From Lithodes maja (taxonomy: Eukaryota > Arthropoda > Malacostraca > Decapoda > Lithodidae), in NCBI GenBank assembly GCA_037953745.1, contig JBAKBP010006535.1, positions 45,338 to 109,337 of the forward strand: a DNA stretch of 64,000 nt, written 5' to 3'. Positions within the stretch are counted from its first letter, which is position 1; each line of letters begins with the position of its first letter. This document shows positions 1-11,336 of this stretch, one piece after another. A model generated the notes under the pieces. It was not told where the DNA came from. It saw nothing but the letters and a program-made list of their open reading frames with translations, and did no database searches. Both the position numbers and the translations under genes were made by a program.

Positions 1-375
1 TCTTTCCTTGCATCAAAATTCAGCAGTAGAGATATAGTTTATGATGTACCTAAATTAAACAAATATATAAAACTGCCATTTTACGGTAAACCTAGCTTTG
101 AATTAAGAAAACAACTAAATAGTATTTTTCGCATTAATTTCCCTGCTATAAATTGTCGTATAATGTTCACAAATGAAGTAAACAATAAATATTTTTTCAA
201 GCTCAAGGATACTATTCCCGATTCTATATGTTCGAATATTGTATATCAATTTGATTGTCCTCACTGTCCTGTGAGGTATATCGGTTGCTCTTCTAGAGCT
301 TTCCGATCCAGAATATTCGAGCATATGGGGAAGAGTATCAGAACTGGTAACTATATAAATAAGCAACAATTTTCT
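1..375 (+). CDS. Penelope-like element GIY-YIG endonuclease domain (partial, runs off left edge)
   Basis: The frame is open from base 1 and reads into the C-terminal part of a Penelope-like retroelement protein. Seen in sequence: LPFYGKPSFELRKQL, then YFFKLKDTIPDS, then a Cys pair CPHC followed by RYIGCSSR and RIFEHMGKS. This spacing matches the GIY-YIG endonuclease that follows the RT in Penelope-like elements, which nicks target DNA to prime reverse transcription. The YIG half, the following Arg and the EH.GKS segment are present; the first GIY half is degenerate (NIVY). The frame stops at 382-384, already inside the abutting LINE copy, so the domain is cut off at about 375. The RT part would lie left of the window. 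Confidence 0.75.
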
Positions 376-859
376 GCGAGTTAAAAGATTTACCGATAAT
401 TTTGCAACCGTTTCCCCGCGTGTAATTAGATTGGTCGATAGTGAAGTACTTACTACAGTTCATATTGTCGATGCCTTTGATGATTTTGAACACTTGAATT
501 AAATCGCCTCATAATCTGCGCTGGGTTAAAGGAAATAGATTTAATTCTCTAAGACGCTCTTCGTATGGTTTGTTCTTTAGGCTAGGTATCATTTTGGTAA
601 CTCTACGTTGAACTCGTTCTAGCTTGTTTATATCTTTTTGGTAATAAGGGCACCAGGATTGAATGCAGTATTCCAGAAGAGGGCGAACTAACGAATTGTA
701 AAGGGTTAGGATAACTTCTTTGGATTAAATGCTCAAATGACCTGCCTATAAAGCCAATTATTTTGTTTGCTTTCTTAACAACTTCTGAACATTGTTGACT
801 CGGTTTTAGGTTACTCGATATTGTTACTCCCAGATCGGTTTCTCTGTTTACATTCCTAA

Positions 860-1044
860 CCCCTTCAGCACCATGACGTAATTTCCATAATATTTTCTTT
901 AGTTTATGATCTACCTCTAGGGCTCAAAGGGGTAAAATCGATCTCAAATAACCCTCCGAATAGCATAGGTTCTTCTTAAACTGCATAAAATTGTGTATTG
1001 TTAGCCAGATTTAAGATTAAAATGACGTCATGGTGCTGAAGGGG
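860..1044. mobile_element. TTAA-flanked piggyBac-type MITE inside the LINE
   Basis: A 185-bp insertion with perfect 19-bp inverted ends CCCCTTCAGCACCATGACG. Comparison with the uninterrupted LINE at 12556-14970 shows the empty site is TTAA. Here it has become CTAA (856-859) on the left and TTAA (1045-1048) on the right, i.e. a TTAA duplication with one later substitution. TTAA duplication and termini beginning CCC are hallmarks of the piggyBac superfamily. There is no coding capacity. Confidence 0.85.
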
Positions 1045-1048
1045 TTAA

Positions 1049-2183
1049 GCTGAGTGCCATTCATCGAATAGTTTGCTTTCTCATTTTGGTATCCGATATG
1101 TAGTACTTTACATTTATCCGCATTGAAACTCATTTGCCAAATTTGGGCCCAACGTGACAACTTATCTAGATTGTGTTGCATATCGTCAACTTGTTCTTTT
1201 GAGAGTACGCTATTTGCAATTTTTGTATCGTCAGCAAATTTTAAGATTGTACAGATGAGACCCTCATCTATGTAGTTGATGTAAATTAGAAAGAGAATTG
1301 GTCCTAGTACCGATCCCTGGGGTACCCCGCCACTTACATTGGTCCATTTAGATGCCTTACCGTTTATGACTACTCTTTGCTTTCTGTCGTGGAGCCAATT
1401 TCTATCCATTTCAACACACCGTCTTGTATTCCATGCGCTTTTAGTTTTAGCAGTAAACGTTTGTGGGGAACTTTGTCAAAGGCCTTTGGAAAATCAAGGT
1501 ATATAATATTTACAGCTTTACTCTCATCATAGAGGTTGAGAATATCGTGGAAGAAGTCTAAGAGATTTGTTAAACAGGAACGTTTGCTATGAAAGCCGTG
1601 TTGAGTATCTTTAAGTATGTTATTTTCCTCTAAGTGATTTACGAGTCTGTCTCTTATGACCGTTTCTAGCATTTTACATACAACTGAGGTTAAGCTAATT
1701 GGACGATAGTTACTGGGTTGGGATTTGCTGCCTTTTTTTAAAAATTGGTGTTACGTTAGCTAGCTTCCACTGATCAAGCATAGTTCCAGACTGCAAGGAT
1801 TTATTGAATAGCAATGTCAGTGGTTTGGAGAGCTCATCCTTAGCTTCCTTTAGAACTCTAGGTGAGATTGTATCAGGTCCGGGCGTTTTATTTACCTCGA
1901 GTTTATCTAAACATTTCAATACTTCTCTCTCTGCAATGGTGATATTGCTTAGAACATCAGAATTATCTATCTGAATCGGCGATGCTGTAGGGATATCAAT
2001 GAGGTCTTCGGTTGTAAAAACTGATGCAAAGAAGGTATTGAGGGCATTACTCATTTGTACTTCGTCTTTGGTATATTCTCTATTTTCATCGACTAACGGT
2101 CCTACAGTCGAAGTAACTACTCTCTTCTTTCTGATATAACTATAGAATTTTTTTTGGGTTTGTTTTACTTTGATTCGCAACAT
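1049..2183 (-). pseudogene. LINE reverse transcriptase domain, frameshifted
   Basis: Contains RT blocks in order: NKTPGPDTISPRVLKEAKDE, then PIFKK near 1740 where the frame breaks at a T-run, then KAFDKVPHKRLLLKLKAHGI, then SGGVPQGSVLGPILFLIYIN and the catalytic FADDTKIANS near 1200-1245. The YxDD-equivalent FADD is intact. The reading is split into at least three frames (1017-1409, 1370-1672, 1710-2183), and the MITE removes continuity with the C-terminal part at 376-855. The order of blocks and the FADD box fit the CR1/jockey group of apurinic-endonuclease LINEs. Confidence 0.8.
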
Positions 2184-2421
2184 GTAACTCCAGGGCCTTT
2201 TTACTTTGCTTAATTAACCTTTTGGATTTGCGTCGTAGTTCTACAAATTTCACCCGTTCTTCGTCATTTTGTGAGGATTTTAATTTATCATTAGCAAACT
2301 GTTTAGCAAGCAGACAGTTTGAAATATCTTTAATCCACCATTTGGGCTTATCCTTATGGCCTCTACGCCATATTTTTTATGGTATGCAGTCTTGCACTGC
2401 TTTTAGGTAAGTGCTTGCGAA

Positions 2422-3250
2422 TTATTCCCAAGATGTATTTATGTCGTTATTGTTAATTAAAAAGCTCCAGTCAGTTTCTTTAAACATTGCTGTAAGTTTA
2501 CGAAAGTTTGCTTGCTTGAAATTAGGGACTTTCTCGATGCTGCTATTTGGTTCGTTACTAGTAAACTTTAAACTGAAAGTTATCGTACGATGGTCGCTAT
2601 TACTGAATTCATCCCCGACATTCAAATTCTCTATCAATTCTTCTTTTGTTGAAAGTACAAGGTCAAGGACATTATTTCCACGGGTTGGAGATCTAACAAA
2701 TTGATATAGCGAGCTCTCTTGCAAATTTGCATACAGGTCTTGTCCAGAGTGTGAAGTAATACTACCTCCCCACTTGATCACAGGTAAATTGAAGTCGCCA
2801 AAATTTACGGTATCATGCGAGTTACTTAAGTCTGAGATTTGCTCATAAATTTCTCGGTCAGTTTGCACTGATTGAGCTGGAGGTCTGTATATTAGTGCAA
2901 GTATTATTTGTGTACCTTTATTATTCTTTATTAGCACAAAGGATGTGTCGACGTTCACAATTTGGGTTTTGACAAGAGGGTCGGGTTAAGACTTTCTTTG
3001 ATAAAAAATAAAACTCCACCTCCATTTCTATTTATTCGGCTTTTCTCAAACATTACATAACCGGGAAGTGAATACTCTGCTAAAAAGTCTCTGTCTTCTG
3101 TATTGAGACAAGATTCTGTTTTGCCAATAACATCGTAATTTTCCGTAAACACTAGTTGCTCTAAATCTGAAAATTTATTGCGTATGCTACGAGCGTTGCA
3201 TAGAAAACATTCTAAGTTTTGGATTTGGAATTCACGGAACGGAACGCTCT
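2422..3250 (-). pseudogene. LINE apurinic/apyrimidinic-type endonuclease domain
   Basis: Two frames (2955-3152 extended upstream to about 3250, and 2422-2958) together carry the AP-like endonuclease that nicks the target for target-primed reverse transcription. Visible motifs: CNARSIRNK near the N-terminus, GGGVLFFI, IYRPPAQS, GDFNLPVIKWGG and SDHRTITFSL. The last two are the conserved GDFN and SDH catalytic boxes. The frame is broken near 2955. The plus-strand copy at 12556 lacks the N-terminal two thirds, so this is the only endonuclease of the family in the window. Confidence 0.8.
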
Positions 3251-3289
3251 TTATTCATATTATTGGTTCTGCTCGGATCTACATTTATG

Positions 3290-3535
3290 TACCTGTCTGC
3301 CCTCAGTCATCGATCCTCGTCCCAGGTTGTCCTCGGCCCTCGGTGTCCTCGATCATTGTTCCTAGTGGTCCTCGGTCCTAGATCATTGTTTCTGGTGGTC
3401 CTCCATTCTCGCTGTCCTCGATAGTCGTCCCTGGTAGTTCTCGGTCCTCGATCGTCGCCCCTGGTCATCCACGGTCCTTTATCCTTGTCCCTGGTGGTCC
3501 TCGGGCCTCGAACCTCGTCTCTGGTGGTCCTTGGT
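3290..3535. repeat. Degenerate GTCCTCG/CCTCGATC minisatellite
   Basis: Repeated phrases such as GTCCTCGATC, CCTGGTGGTCCTCGG and GTCCCTGGT recur about every 20-35 bases with many substitutions. It lies just upstream, in LINE orientation, of the endonuclease start, so it could be a 5' UTR repeat array of the LINE or an unrelated minisatellite. The short open frames across it are not coding. Confidence 0.6.
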
Positions 3536-3684
3536 TGGCTCTGCTTTTTCTCCGAAAATTCTTTACTGCGTCGTGAAGCAGGTGGCCAAATCTTGCTGAA
3601 CCCACCTGGTTCAGATGGACTCCATCTGCTACAAACAGATGACCTTCACGGTAGAAGTAATTCCAGGTATTTATGAGTACACAA

Positions 3685-3835
3685 TTAGATTGATATTTAG
3701 TATTCGATGAATGGATATATAATCGTACGCATGTACTTAACTTTTAACTATATTGATGGTGTAATGGTTAGAGTGTTTAAGATCTGTATGTGGTAACCCA
3801 GATTTGAATCCTGGGGAAGATCACATGTGTTTTGC
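3685..3835 (+). mobile_element. tRNA-derived SINE fragment
   Basis: Box A-like TGGTGTAATGGTTAGAGTG at 3757-3775 and box B-like GATTTGAATCC at 3801-3811 give an RNA polymerase III promoter layout. The leader (TAGTATTCGATGAATGGATA) resembles the segment preceding the tRNA-like part of the SINE units at 61920-62580. It is a diverged member of that family rather than a tRNA gene: no clean acceptor stem is visible. Confidence 0.65.
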
Positions 3836-4656
3836 CGGGCTATAGTAATTACAGCTCGTGATATAGTCTTTACTAAAATCCAGAAATAGACTTATAGACC
3901 GTACATAAACTCAACAGGAACTCCCCGAACATGTTCTTAAAGTACAATAAGTATTCAACTAGGTACTACAGAACTCAATGACAACACACAGGAGAGTTAT
4001 ACACACAAGTTTATTCAAAGGCATGAAAAGATAGATCCATCAATGGGTTTAATTCATATGGATAATTCAGGTTATAATCTTACCTCAATAATTATGGGAA
4101 TTATAAGGTAATAGGTGAATATATAATAGCAGAATAGAACAAGATAAGATCTAATTTAATTCAGTGTTGGTAATAAACAAACAGGAAATATGCAATTAAA
4201 TAAACACATGACCCAAGTATCGACCCTTAATGATAATAATGATGCGGGTCGAGTGCCTTACGTGAATGAAACAGCAATAAGCTAAAGTTAATATTCTCGA
4301 TATGCAAGAGAATGAGGGAATTGAAAGTAAAATAAATACCCACACATTGAGTGAGAGGAACTAGGTGGGGCGCACGCGCTTGAGTTAGGTAGGGCTCCTC
4401 AGGTAAACGCGACCTTTAATTAGCTAGCGTGTCAGGTCAGTAACTTTACTGCGTGGTTGGAAAATACAATTCTGGTTTGTGTAAATATGAACTTATTCTC
4501 AGAGATATCACAATGAAACTGGGATTAAGGTACTGCTTATTTATTTTTACAAATTATTATGTAGATAACTCAAATTAGGCAATTTATGAGTCGAACTGTA
4601 TATTCACTTCAATCGAACATATGCAATAATTACGAACTCGGTCGAGGAATTCAGAT
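3836..4656. other. Non-coding sequence, nothing recognised
   Basis: AT-rich sequence with no open frame of note, no recognisable terminal repeats and no RNA gene. The only local texture is a GC-richer stretch around 4350-4450. Confidence 0.5.
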
Positions 4657-4660
4657 TTAA

Positions 4661-5145
4661 CCCTTAACTGTCGGCGAGCAACATAAGTCGAGTTAAATAA
4701 AGCTGGACTATGTGGCGGCGCTCGACATACTGTAGGTCGTGTGGCAATTTCAGCATGTAATGTTGCTGAGAGAGAGAGACAAGTGGTGGCAGGAGAGTAG
4801 CGAGCGTATGACTGCTCCAGACCACCGCGGCGAACCTACTGACACGAATCCCACCTCCTCCCTCCCTCTCTCACTCGCTATATACGGAATTGTATGGGGA
4901 AAGTGCCTAATTACATGCTTTTTGCACTCGCGTTGCACGGTTATTGCAAGAAAACTAGCCATCATAAAAGGATCGTTATGGTGTCATTCGAAAGCTCTGT
5001 TTATGCCCTTTCAGGGATAGATACTTGTTTTACGTTCTGGGTCTTATTTAGGCATGAAAATGATCACATAAACAGCCCTATTTTGGCTAAAAACACCCCG
5101 CTGGGCGGTACATATAAATAAACCGCCTAGGCCGCTAATAAGGTG
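4661..5145. mobile_element. Candidate TTAA-flanked MITE
   Basis: Bounded by TTAA at 4657-4660 and TTAA at 5146-5149. The left end reads CCCTTAACTGTCGGCG and the right end, inverted, CACCTTATTAGCGGCC: similar but imperfect. The interior has a GA-rich tract and a GC-rich segment unlike its flanks. It is less certain than the other TTAA elements because the inverted ends are diverged and no empty site is available. Confidence 0.45.
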
Positions 5146-5149
5146 TTAA

Positions 5150-6640
5150 AGTTATTAATATAATTATAATTGAATTAAGGACAAATAAATATAAATGGAT
5201 ATAAAGACATAGTCTAAATAATCAAGGGTGATTAATTAGTAAATGTCCTGGCAACGCTTATACTGGTAATAGCGTAAGAAATAAATTAAGAAGATATTAC
5301 TTATGTTAATAGTGACGCACAAGACGAAGTTGTACTATGAAAATACTCGGAAGGGTATTAACAAAAGATCTGAACGGGTTAGCAGAGTCTTATGAAGAAT
5401 TCACCTTGACAAGTGGTGTATTCGAGATGATGGAAGATTTAGATAAAAGACTCCATGCAATACTAGAATTCCTAGATCATAAGAATCAAAATGATCTACA
5501 TCAATATTCGTATGAACGAAGATACTAATTCACACAATAATCACAACAACGATTAAGTAATCGTATGGAAAAATGGGGGACTTAGAAAGTATACAACTGG
5601 GGTAATGATAAGATTTACACTGGGATAAATTAAATATGAAATTGATCGTAGGTTCTAGGTAATTAGTTATGAATTAAGAAGGGGAATCAAGACACGAAAT
5701 ACACGTCGACCTCAACTTACATAATACACAACAGAATACATAATATAAGGAAAATCTGTGAGTACGTGGTGTGATAAGCGAATGAACACAATTATGTAAT
5801 GTATGCGTAGGACGTTCTAGAGGAAATTAAAACAGGCGTAATATAGGATCTTGCACACAGGTCTTAGACAAGAATAACTATTACTTCCAGAAGGATTAAC
5901 AGGTACGCAAATTGCAAGTTCTTGGGCACAGATCTATTTATAATCACACAATAACATGATTCACATATCTTAACCTATACCTCGACAACAATAATCACAA
6001 CTAAAAGATATACAGAGACACTTAGGGTAAGTTTGGAGGGTAGTGAGAGCACAGGGCTGGTCGACGTAGAGTGTAGGTTCTAGGGCAGCACCTCAGGAAT
6101 GTAGGGTGTCACTCGAACAGCACTTCAGGTTCCCGACGTCAGAGTGCACCACAGGGCGAGCACTTTCACTAGCAGGGGGCAGGGCTGGGGCAAGCTTTAG
6201 CTGTGGTTAGCTGTCCTGTCCTTTTGAGGCTAAGTACAGTACCGCAGGGTTGGTTTGCATGCTTTTCTCTTAAATTTTTTAAGCAATATTTGACTTAATT
6301 CTTGACTCTTGTTTACACAGTCTCGTGGCAATAGGGGTACTGTGAATTCGTTGTGATGGAGTTGTGAGGTTAAATACTAATAGTAGACATGGTTGGGCAA
6401 TAGATATAGGTGTACTTATAGACTAGGTAACATATTCATATCATATAAAGTCTTTATTTATCCTATTCTGTGAGAATTCTTACTTCTTAGGATTACATCA
6501 TCCTCCAGACTCTTAGACATATTGAGGTATTGCTGGCCTATTAGTGCTTCTTGTCTGGAGGTTATTGGATCTACCGGACCGGCATAACTGACACTCCTGT
6601 TCAGGTCCATTTGTATCTGTACTCTTCTGGTCTCTGATGT
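5150..6640. other. Non-coding sequence with one weak short ORF
   Basis: AT-rich and largely featureless. One 63-codon frame at 5337-5528 (plus) begins MKILGRVLTKDLNGLAE and is rich in charged residues. I recognise no family, and it may be a scrap of an element or chance. A GC-richer segment at 6040-6250 has repeated CAGGG/GCAC phrases. I see no LTR pair for the gypsy element that starts to the right. Confidence 0.4.
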
Positions 6641-6712
6641 GCAATTTGCATAGACATTGCTTCATCGTAGTGTAGATCTGGTACAAAGGAGTACAAAGGA
6701 GTACAAAGGAAA

Positions 6713-7477
6713 TCAAGCAACATGGTGATCATTAGATGGTGAAGGAAGGAATGCTGGCCCGTCATTGGCTGCTGTCGTTTGAAGGCAGGGCTGTGATTGG
6801 TTGGTGCAGTTTCCCATGCTCATAACTGCTTGTGTGTGTAAAAGAAAACGAGGGGCTCTGGGTGATAGGGGTGGCTCCTGCATTTTCTTACTTCTCTGCT
6901 GTTTTCTGGTGGTGGATTTGGCTGGTGGACCCAGCTGCAGACTGGCTATTCTGCAACTGGTTGTTGCATGTGGTGGTAGCAACCCCGTCATTTCACCACC
7001 GTCGGCGAGGAAAAAGTCGCGACCTCGCGCTTGACGAATGTATAATCGGGTGGTGGTGTTGTTTTTGATGGGTGTCAGGTTTTGCAGAGTGAGTAGCCAT
7101 AATGTGGTAGAGACGTCCATAAGTTTGGTGACGTCCATGACCAGGGTTAGATGTAGAGGTTCCTCAGCGTGAGCAGCTATTTGTAGAAGTTGGTTAGGAG
7201 TTTTCACAGGTGTTGGTTTGATGCCATAAAAAATGGACACACTGTTGATTTTCATGGTTGGTGGTGTCGTTGAAGGTGTAGCTGCAGTAGTGGGTGGTGG
7301 TGTTGTTGAAGGTGGGCCTGTAGTAGGAGGTGTCCTTGTAGTAGGTCTGGTCACTGTGGGTTGGCGAGGAGTAGTGACTGCAGGAATGGCTGGTGACGAG
7401 TGTTTGGAGGTAGGCTGGGTTGGACCAGGTAGGGTTGACCTATCATTAGTTGGTGTGATTATCAGTGGGGCTGGCAA
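6713..7477 (-). CDS. ORF of unknown function downstream of gypsy integrase, Thr/Pro-rich N-terminus
   Basis: A 254-codon frame whose first ~80 residues are a mucin-like Thr/Pro tract, followed by a more complex segment (for example SVSIFYGIKPTPVKTPNQLL and LYIRQARGRDFFLADGGEM). It lies where gypsy-group elements may carry a third ORF, but I see no signal peptide, furin-type site or transmembrane segment, so an envelope identity is not supported. It could equally be a frameshifted continuation of the Pro-rich tail at 7555-8289, which ends 78 bases upstream in transcription order. Function unknown. Confidence 0.4.
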   Translation of the reverse strand: MPAPLIITPTNDRSTLPGPTQPTSKHSSPAIPAVTTPRQPTVTRPTTRTPPTTGPPSTTPPPTTAATPSTTPPTMKINSVSIFYGIKPTPVKTPNQLLQIAAHAEEPLHLTLVMDVTKLMDVSTTLWLLTLQNLTPIKNNTTTRLYIRQARGRDFFLADGGEMTGLLPPHATTSCRIASLQLGPPAKSTTRKQQRSKKMQEPPLSPRAPRFLLHTQAVMSMGNCTNQSQPCLQTTAANDGPAFLPSPSNDHHVA

Positions 7478-7554
7478 GGTAGGTCTTGGGTGATCTCGCC
7501 GGATGTATGTTGGTTTGAAGGAAGGCGCCTATCGTTGAGGGGGGGCACCACACG

Positions 7555-8413
7555 TCAACCAGATCTGGTGCATGTAGGGTTAGATTGAGTAGGAATTAGT
7601 GAATGACGAGTAATATGGGATTGAGGGGAAGGTGAAGAAGCAGAGCTAGAAGAATGTGATGGTTTATTTATGTTATGTCTGGGACGGATGAGTGGGGAAG
7701 GTCGTGAAGTAGAAGATGACTTAGGATGTGCTTTGGGAAGTAATGGAAGAGGCCGTGTAACTGGTTTTATTTTGGATTGGGATCCGGAAGGAACTGGAGA
7801 TTTCAATTTAGATGCATAAGAGTGGGAGCCGGAAGGATTAGGAATAAGGGGGGTAGGTAAAGAAGGAGGTACAGTAGTGGGAGGGTGAGGGGCGGACCTG
7901 ATAGGTGGAGTAATGAGATTAGGGATGTTGGTAATTATAGGAGTGGTAGGTAGAGTACCTGAGGATTCTGAAACGTTAGGTATGCTGACAGATGGTGAGG
8001 CTTGTACAGGTAAAGGGCATGGTTGATGACCAGCTTGAGAAGGAAGGATTGAAGGAGCAGAGACAGTGCGTGTAGGGGGAGCAGGTATGGGGATGTACAC
8101 AGGAGGGGGTGGGCGGGGCTGTACTAGGGGGGTGGGCGTGTGAGTTAAAGTGTTCAAATCTGGAAGGGTTCTTTGTTTGTGGGCGGGTGTCACAGGTAGG
8201 GTGAGGTCAGGTAAGGTAGGTTCTGTGGATCCTAAATTCTGGTTATTAGTTGCAGGCAATATGTCATTCTGAATGGGGTCAGCAAGCATAACTATATTCT
8301 CATTAATGGGTTGAAATCTACGGACATGCCTGTTACGATATGTGCGCGACTCGCCAAAATAATTAATGATAACCTGGTAGCAGTTCGGAACAGATAAGAT
8401 TTCAAAAGGTCCT
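7555..8413 (-). CDS. Integrase C-terminal module and Pro/Ser/Thr-rich tail of the gypsy element
   Basis: Immediately after the MITE the frame reads GPFEILSVPNCYQVII and then FGESRTYRNRHVRRFQP, the end of an integrase C-terminal (GPY/F-like) module that contacts DNA. It then runs into about 240 residues dominated by Pro, Ser and Thr (7555-8289). The join to the main integrase frame is interrupted only by the 480-bp TTAA element at 8418-8897. The low-complexity tail looks disordered; I assign it no function. Confidence 0.6.
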
Positions 8414-8417
8414 TTAA

Positions 8418-8897
8418 CCCTTCCCGCCCGGGCTCGCCCTCCTAAGGACAGTGTGGGGTACCCGGGCGATTTGGCCGAAAAACGTCTAGGCCTAGGCTAC
8501 CGTATCTTTGTTATTTTAACTGCTAGAAATTTTCCACGCATCTCTAAGCGTAGTGCGGTTTCCAATCTGTAGACTGGCGTTGAGTAGAGCTCTGTAAGTC
8601 AACTGGTTCAGTTGTGATGATGATTTCCGTGGAGCGAATTTTGCCGCAATGTTGATAATATCGGAGCTTTTCAGACACTAATTTCGTCATACCATACAAC
8701 AACAACATTGATCCGACGTCTCCTTCTTGTTTTCGGAGGTGCGGTGACGCAATGACCGGCTTTGTTTACATGCGTCGGACGCACAGCGTTCAGGCCAAGC
8801 TGAATAGGCTTTCAAGCTTACTGCCTGTTATAAGGACACCCGGGGTCCTGCCCATCTGCCGCGGTGTCCTTATAAAAGGACAGCCGGGCTGGAAGGG
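8418..8897. mobile_element. TTAA-flanked piggyBac-type MITE inside the integrase
   Basis: A 480-bp insertion between TTAA (8414-8417) and TTAA (8898-8901). Left end CCCTTCCCGCCCGGGCT, right end inverted CCCTTCCAGCCCGGCTG. Removing it with one TTAA rejoins the integrase C-terminal coding region (...SSKLKPRF + GPFEIL...), which independently supports the boundaries. Non-coding. Confidence 0.85.
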
Positions 8898-9868
8898 TTA
8901 AACCTGGGTTTGAGCTTGGATGATACTGGTAGGTGGGCAACCATAACCAGATCACCAATACAGTGGGGGCTGGCTTTGGGAGTTTCATCAGGTTGCAGAT
9001 CTTGCACGTACTGGATTTGTCGTAGTCGATTCTTGAGATGAACTAGAGACTGGTCAAAGTTAGAGGAGGGCTCATACGGGGCAGCTAGATGACGAAGGGG
9101 AAGGAGCAATGGTGCCACTCCAAATACTCGCTCATGAGGTGATATTCCGTCTTCTCGAGGGCAGGTGTTGATTCCCCATTGCACAATGCGGATCTGGCTG
9201 GCCCAATCTTTTGAATCCATTTGTTGCAAACGGGTTCGGATTTGGTTGGCTATTGTTCTGTGGCTTCTCTCGCAGATGGAATTCCCTTGCGGCCAATAGG
9301 GAGAGGAATGGCTGATCTTAAAACCACACATCATTGATAACTGTGACCATATGTGGCTGGTAAATTCTGCGGCATTGTCAGAATGGATTGCTTCTGGTAA
9401 TCCATAATAAGGGAAGACATGCTGAATCAGTGTTTCAGCTACTGCAATGGCTGAATGCTCTTTTGCTGGACACGCAATGACATACTTGAAGTATGTGTCC
9501 ACAAAAGTGATGATATATCTGAATCCGTGACTATTTTCTAAAGGGCCCATCATGTCTACTGCAAGCAATTGCCAAGGTTTGGAAGCAGTTAATTTCCCGG
9601 ATGGCCCAGCTGTGCGAGTTCTGTCCTTTCCTAATGCACATGCTTTGCACGACTCAGTGATGCGTTTGGCGTTGATGTAAGGTGATGGGGTCCAGTAAAC
9701 TTGTTGGAATGTGGATATGAGTTTCCTTTGGGCAAGATGGATCCCATTATCCATATGAATGGACTGCATCGTGGCTAACGCAGCTTGAGGGGTAATAACT
9801 ATTTTACCCTCCAGGGTGAAAAGATTATCACCTCGCCTGGTTAGTTGGTTGACAATTTTTCTTGGCAT
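8898..9868 (-). CDS. Gypsy integrase, zinc-binding and DDE core
   Basis: N-terminal HHCC-type zinc-binding region (H..GIHLAQRKL, then SCKACALGK) followed by the DDE core that joins retroelement cDNA to the host genome. The Asp positions lie in LLAVDMMGPLENS and IHSDNAAEFTS, and the Glu in GNSICERSHRTI. The frame overlaps the upstream RT-RNase H frame by 28 bases in another register, suggesting a frameshift at the junction. The C-terminal module is displaced by the MITE at 8418-8897. Confidence 0.85.
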
Positions 9869-11298
9869 CCAGTCTGGCTTATGTTGTTGTTGGTAAGCTT
9901 GTAGAAGGTCCTGTTGACTGTTTGAAGCGTCTTGGTGATGGATTGCGAGGATGGTGTGGGTTGGCTCGTCGTGGTGGAGTACAGGTCAGATGGTGATAAA
10001 GGAAGACGAGAAAGTGCATCAGCATTAGTATGCAACTTTCCGGGTCGGTATGCAATCTCTATGTCAAATTCTTCTAGAGATTCCCTCCACCTGACTGTCA
10101 TGACATTTTTTGTATCTGACTTCCGCAACCATTGGAGGGCGTGGTGGTCGGTGATGACGGTGACCTTGACTCCTGCCAGGTAAGCTTTGCAATATTGCAG
10201 TGCCCAAATAATGCCGAGACATTCTCGTTTTGTCACAGGGTAATTAATTTCAGCCTGGTTAAGGGAGCGGCTGGCACATGCAATTATATGTTCTTTGCCG
10301 TCCCTGGTTTGTCCTAGTATGGCCCCAAGGCCAAACTGTGACATGTCAGTGTACAACCGGAATGGCTGGGTGTAGTCGGGAAAGGAGACCACTGGAGAGT
10401 CAACTAACTTGGCCTTGAGGTCATTGAAGGCTTGAAGTCGTAAATTGGTCCATAAGAAGGGCTCTTCTTTTCTCGTAAGGTCATGGAGAGGTTTGGCGAT
10501 GGTGGCAAAGTTTTTCACGAATCTCCTGTAATATGAAGCTAAGCCAAGGAAAGCACGTACACCTTTTACATTCATGGGAGGGGTGATCTTGCTAATTGCT
10601 TCAAGCTTACTTGGGTCAGGTGCAATTCCTTGCTCGGAGACAATGTGGCCAAGAAAATCTACTTCAGTTTTGGCTAGAGTGCATTTGGCAGGTTTCAGTT
10701 TCAGGTTAGCATCTCTGATTCGTTGAAATACTTGTTGGAGTCTTTGTAGGTATTCTGTCCAGGTCTTACCGAACACAATGATGTCATCAAGGTAAGCTAG
10801 GCATGTTTCCCAGGTTAATCCTTGTAGCACCGATTCCATCAGTCTTGAGAAAGTAGCTGGACCATTACATAAACCAAAAGGTAACACAGTAAACTCATAC
10901 AGGCGTCCTTTGCTGGTAGAAAATGCTGTTTTTTGTTGATGTTCTGGCAAGACAGGTACTTGCCAGTAGCCAGCTTGTAAATCTAGAGTTGTGAACCATT
11001 ATGCTCCAAGTAATGAGTCGAGTGAGTCATCAATCCTGGGAAGAGGTGTAGCGTCTTTAATGATGACGTCATTGAGTTGCCGGTAGTCAATGCAAAACCT
11101 GGTTGATCCGTCCCTTTTACGGACCAGGACTACCGGAGATGACCAAGGGCTGTTAGAAGATTTTACAACTCCTGTGGCAAGCATATCTTGGACTTCTTTT
11201 TCTTCTTCGCGTTGGATTGGGTTTTTCCTCCTAACTGGTTGCTTGATGGGGTGTCCCACGGTGTGAATGGGGTGATGCACCATGTTCGTTTCCCCCAT
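9841..11298 (-). pseudogene. Gypsy reverse transcriptase-RNase H, one in-frame stop
   Basis: RT blocks: SPWSSPVVLVRKRDGSTRFC, IDYRQLND, then LDLQAGYWQV, LPFGLCNGPATFSRLM and the catalytic AYLDDIIVF. RNase H follows: FRLYTDMSQFGLGAILG, KRECLGIIWALQ and VITDHHALQWL, then HTNADALSRLPL. The two halves are in the same register, separated by a single TAA at 10999-11001 directly before WFTTLDLQAGYWQ, where a codon such as AAA is expected. All RT and RNase H catalytic Asp positions I can align are intact, so this is a lightly damaged copy. Confidence 0.85.
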
Positions 11299-11336
11299 AT
11301 CTCGACTAGAGGTAGCAAAGATATCTTGATAGGAAA

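Larger units (their letters stand above)
376..3250 (-). mobile_element. CR1/jockey-like non-LTR retrotransposon copy (LINE), broken
   Basis: A minus-strand LINE copy closely similar over its length to the plus-strand copy at 12556-14970. It reads endonuclease (2422-3250), RT (1049-2183) and C-terminal region (376-855) in that order. Compared with the plus copy it ends early inside the C-terminal coding part, at the junction with the Penelope fragment, so its true 3' end is missing. A 185-bp MITE (860-1044) splits it. It also has frame breaks, including near 1735 at a run of T and near 2955. It is a dead copy, but still close enough to its sister to suggest moderate age. Confidence 0.85.
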
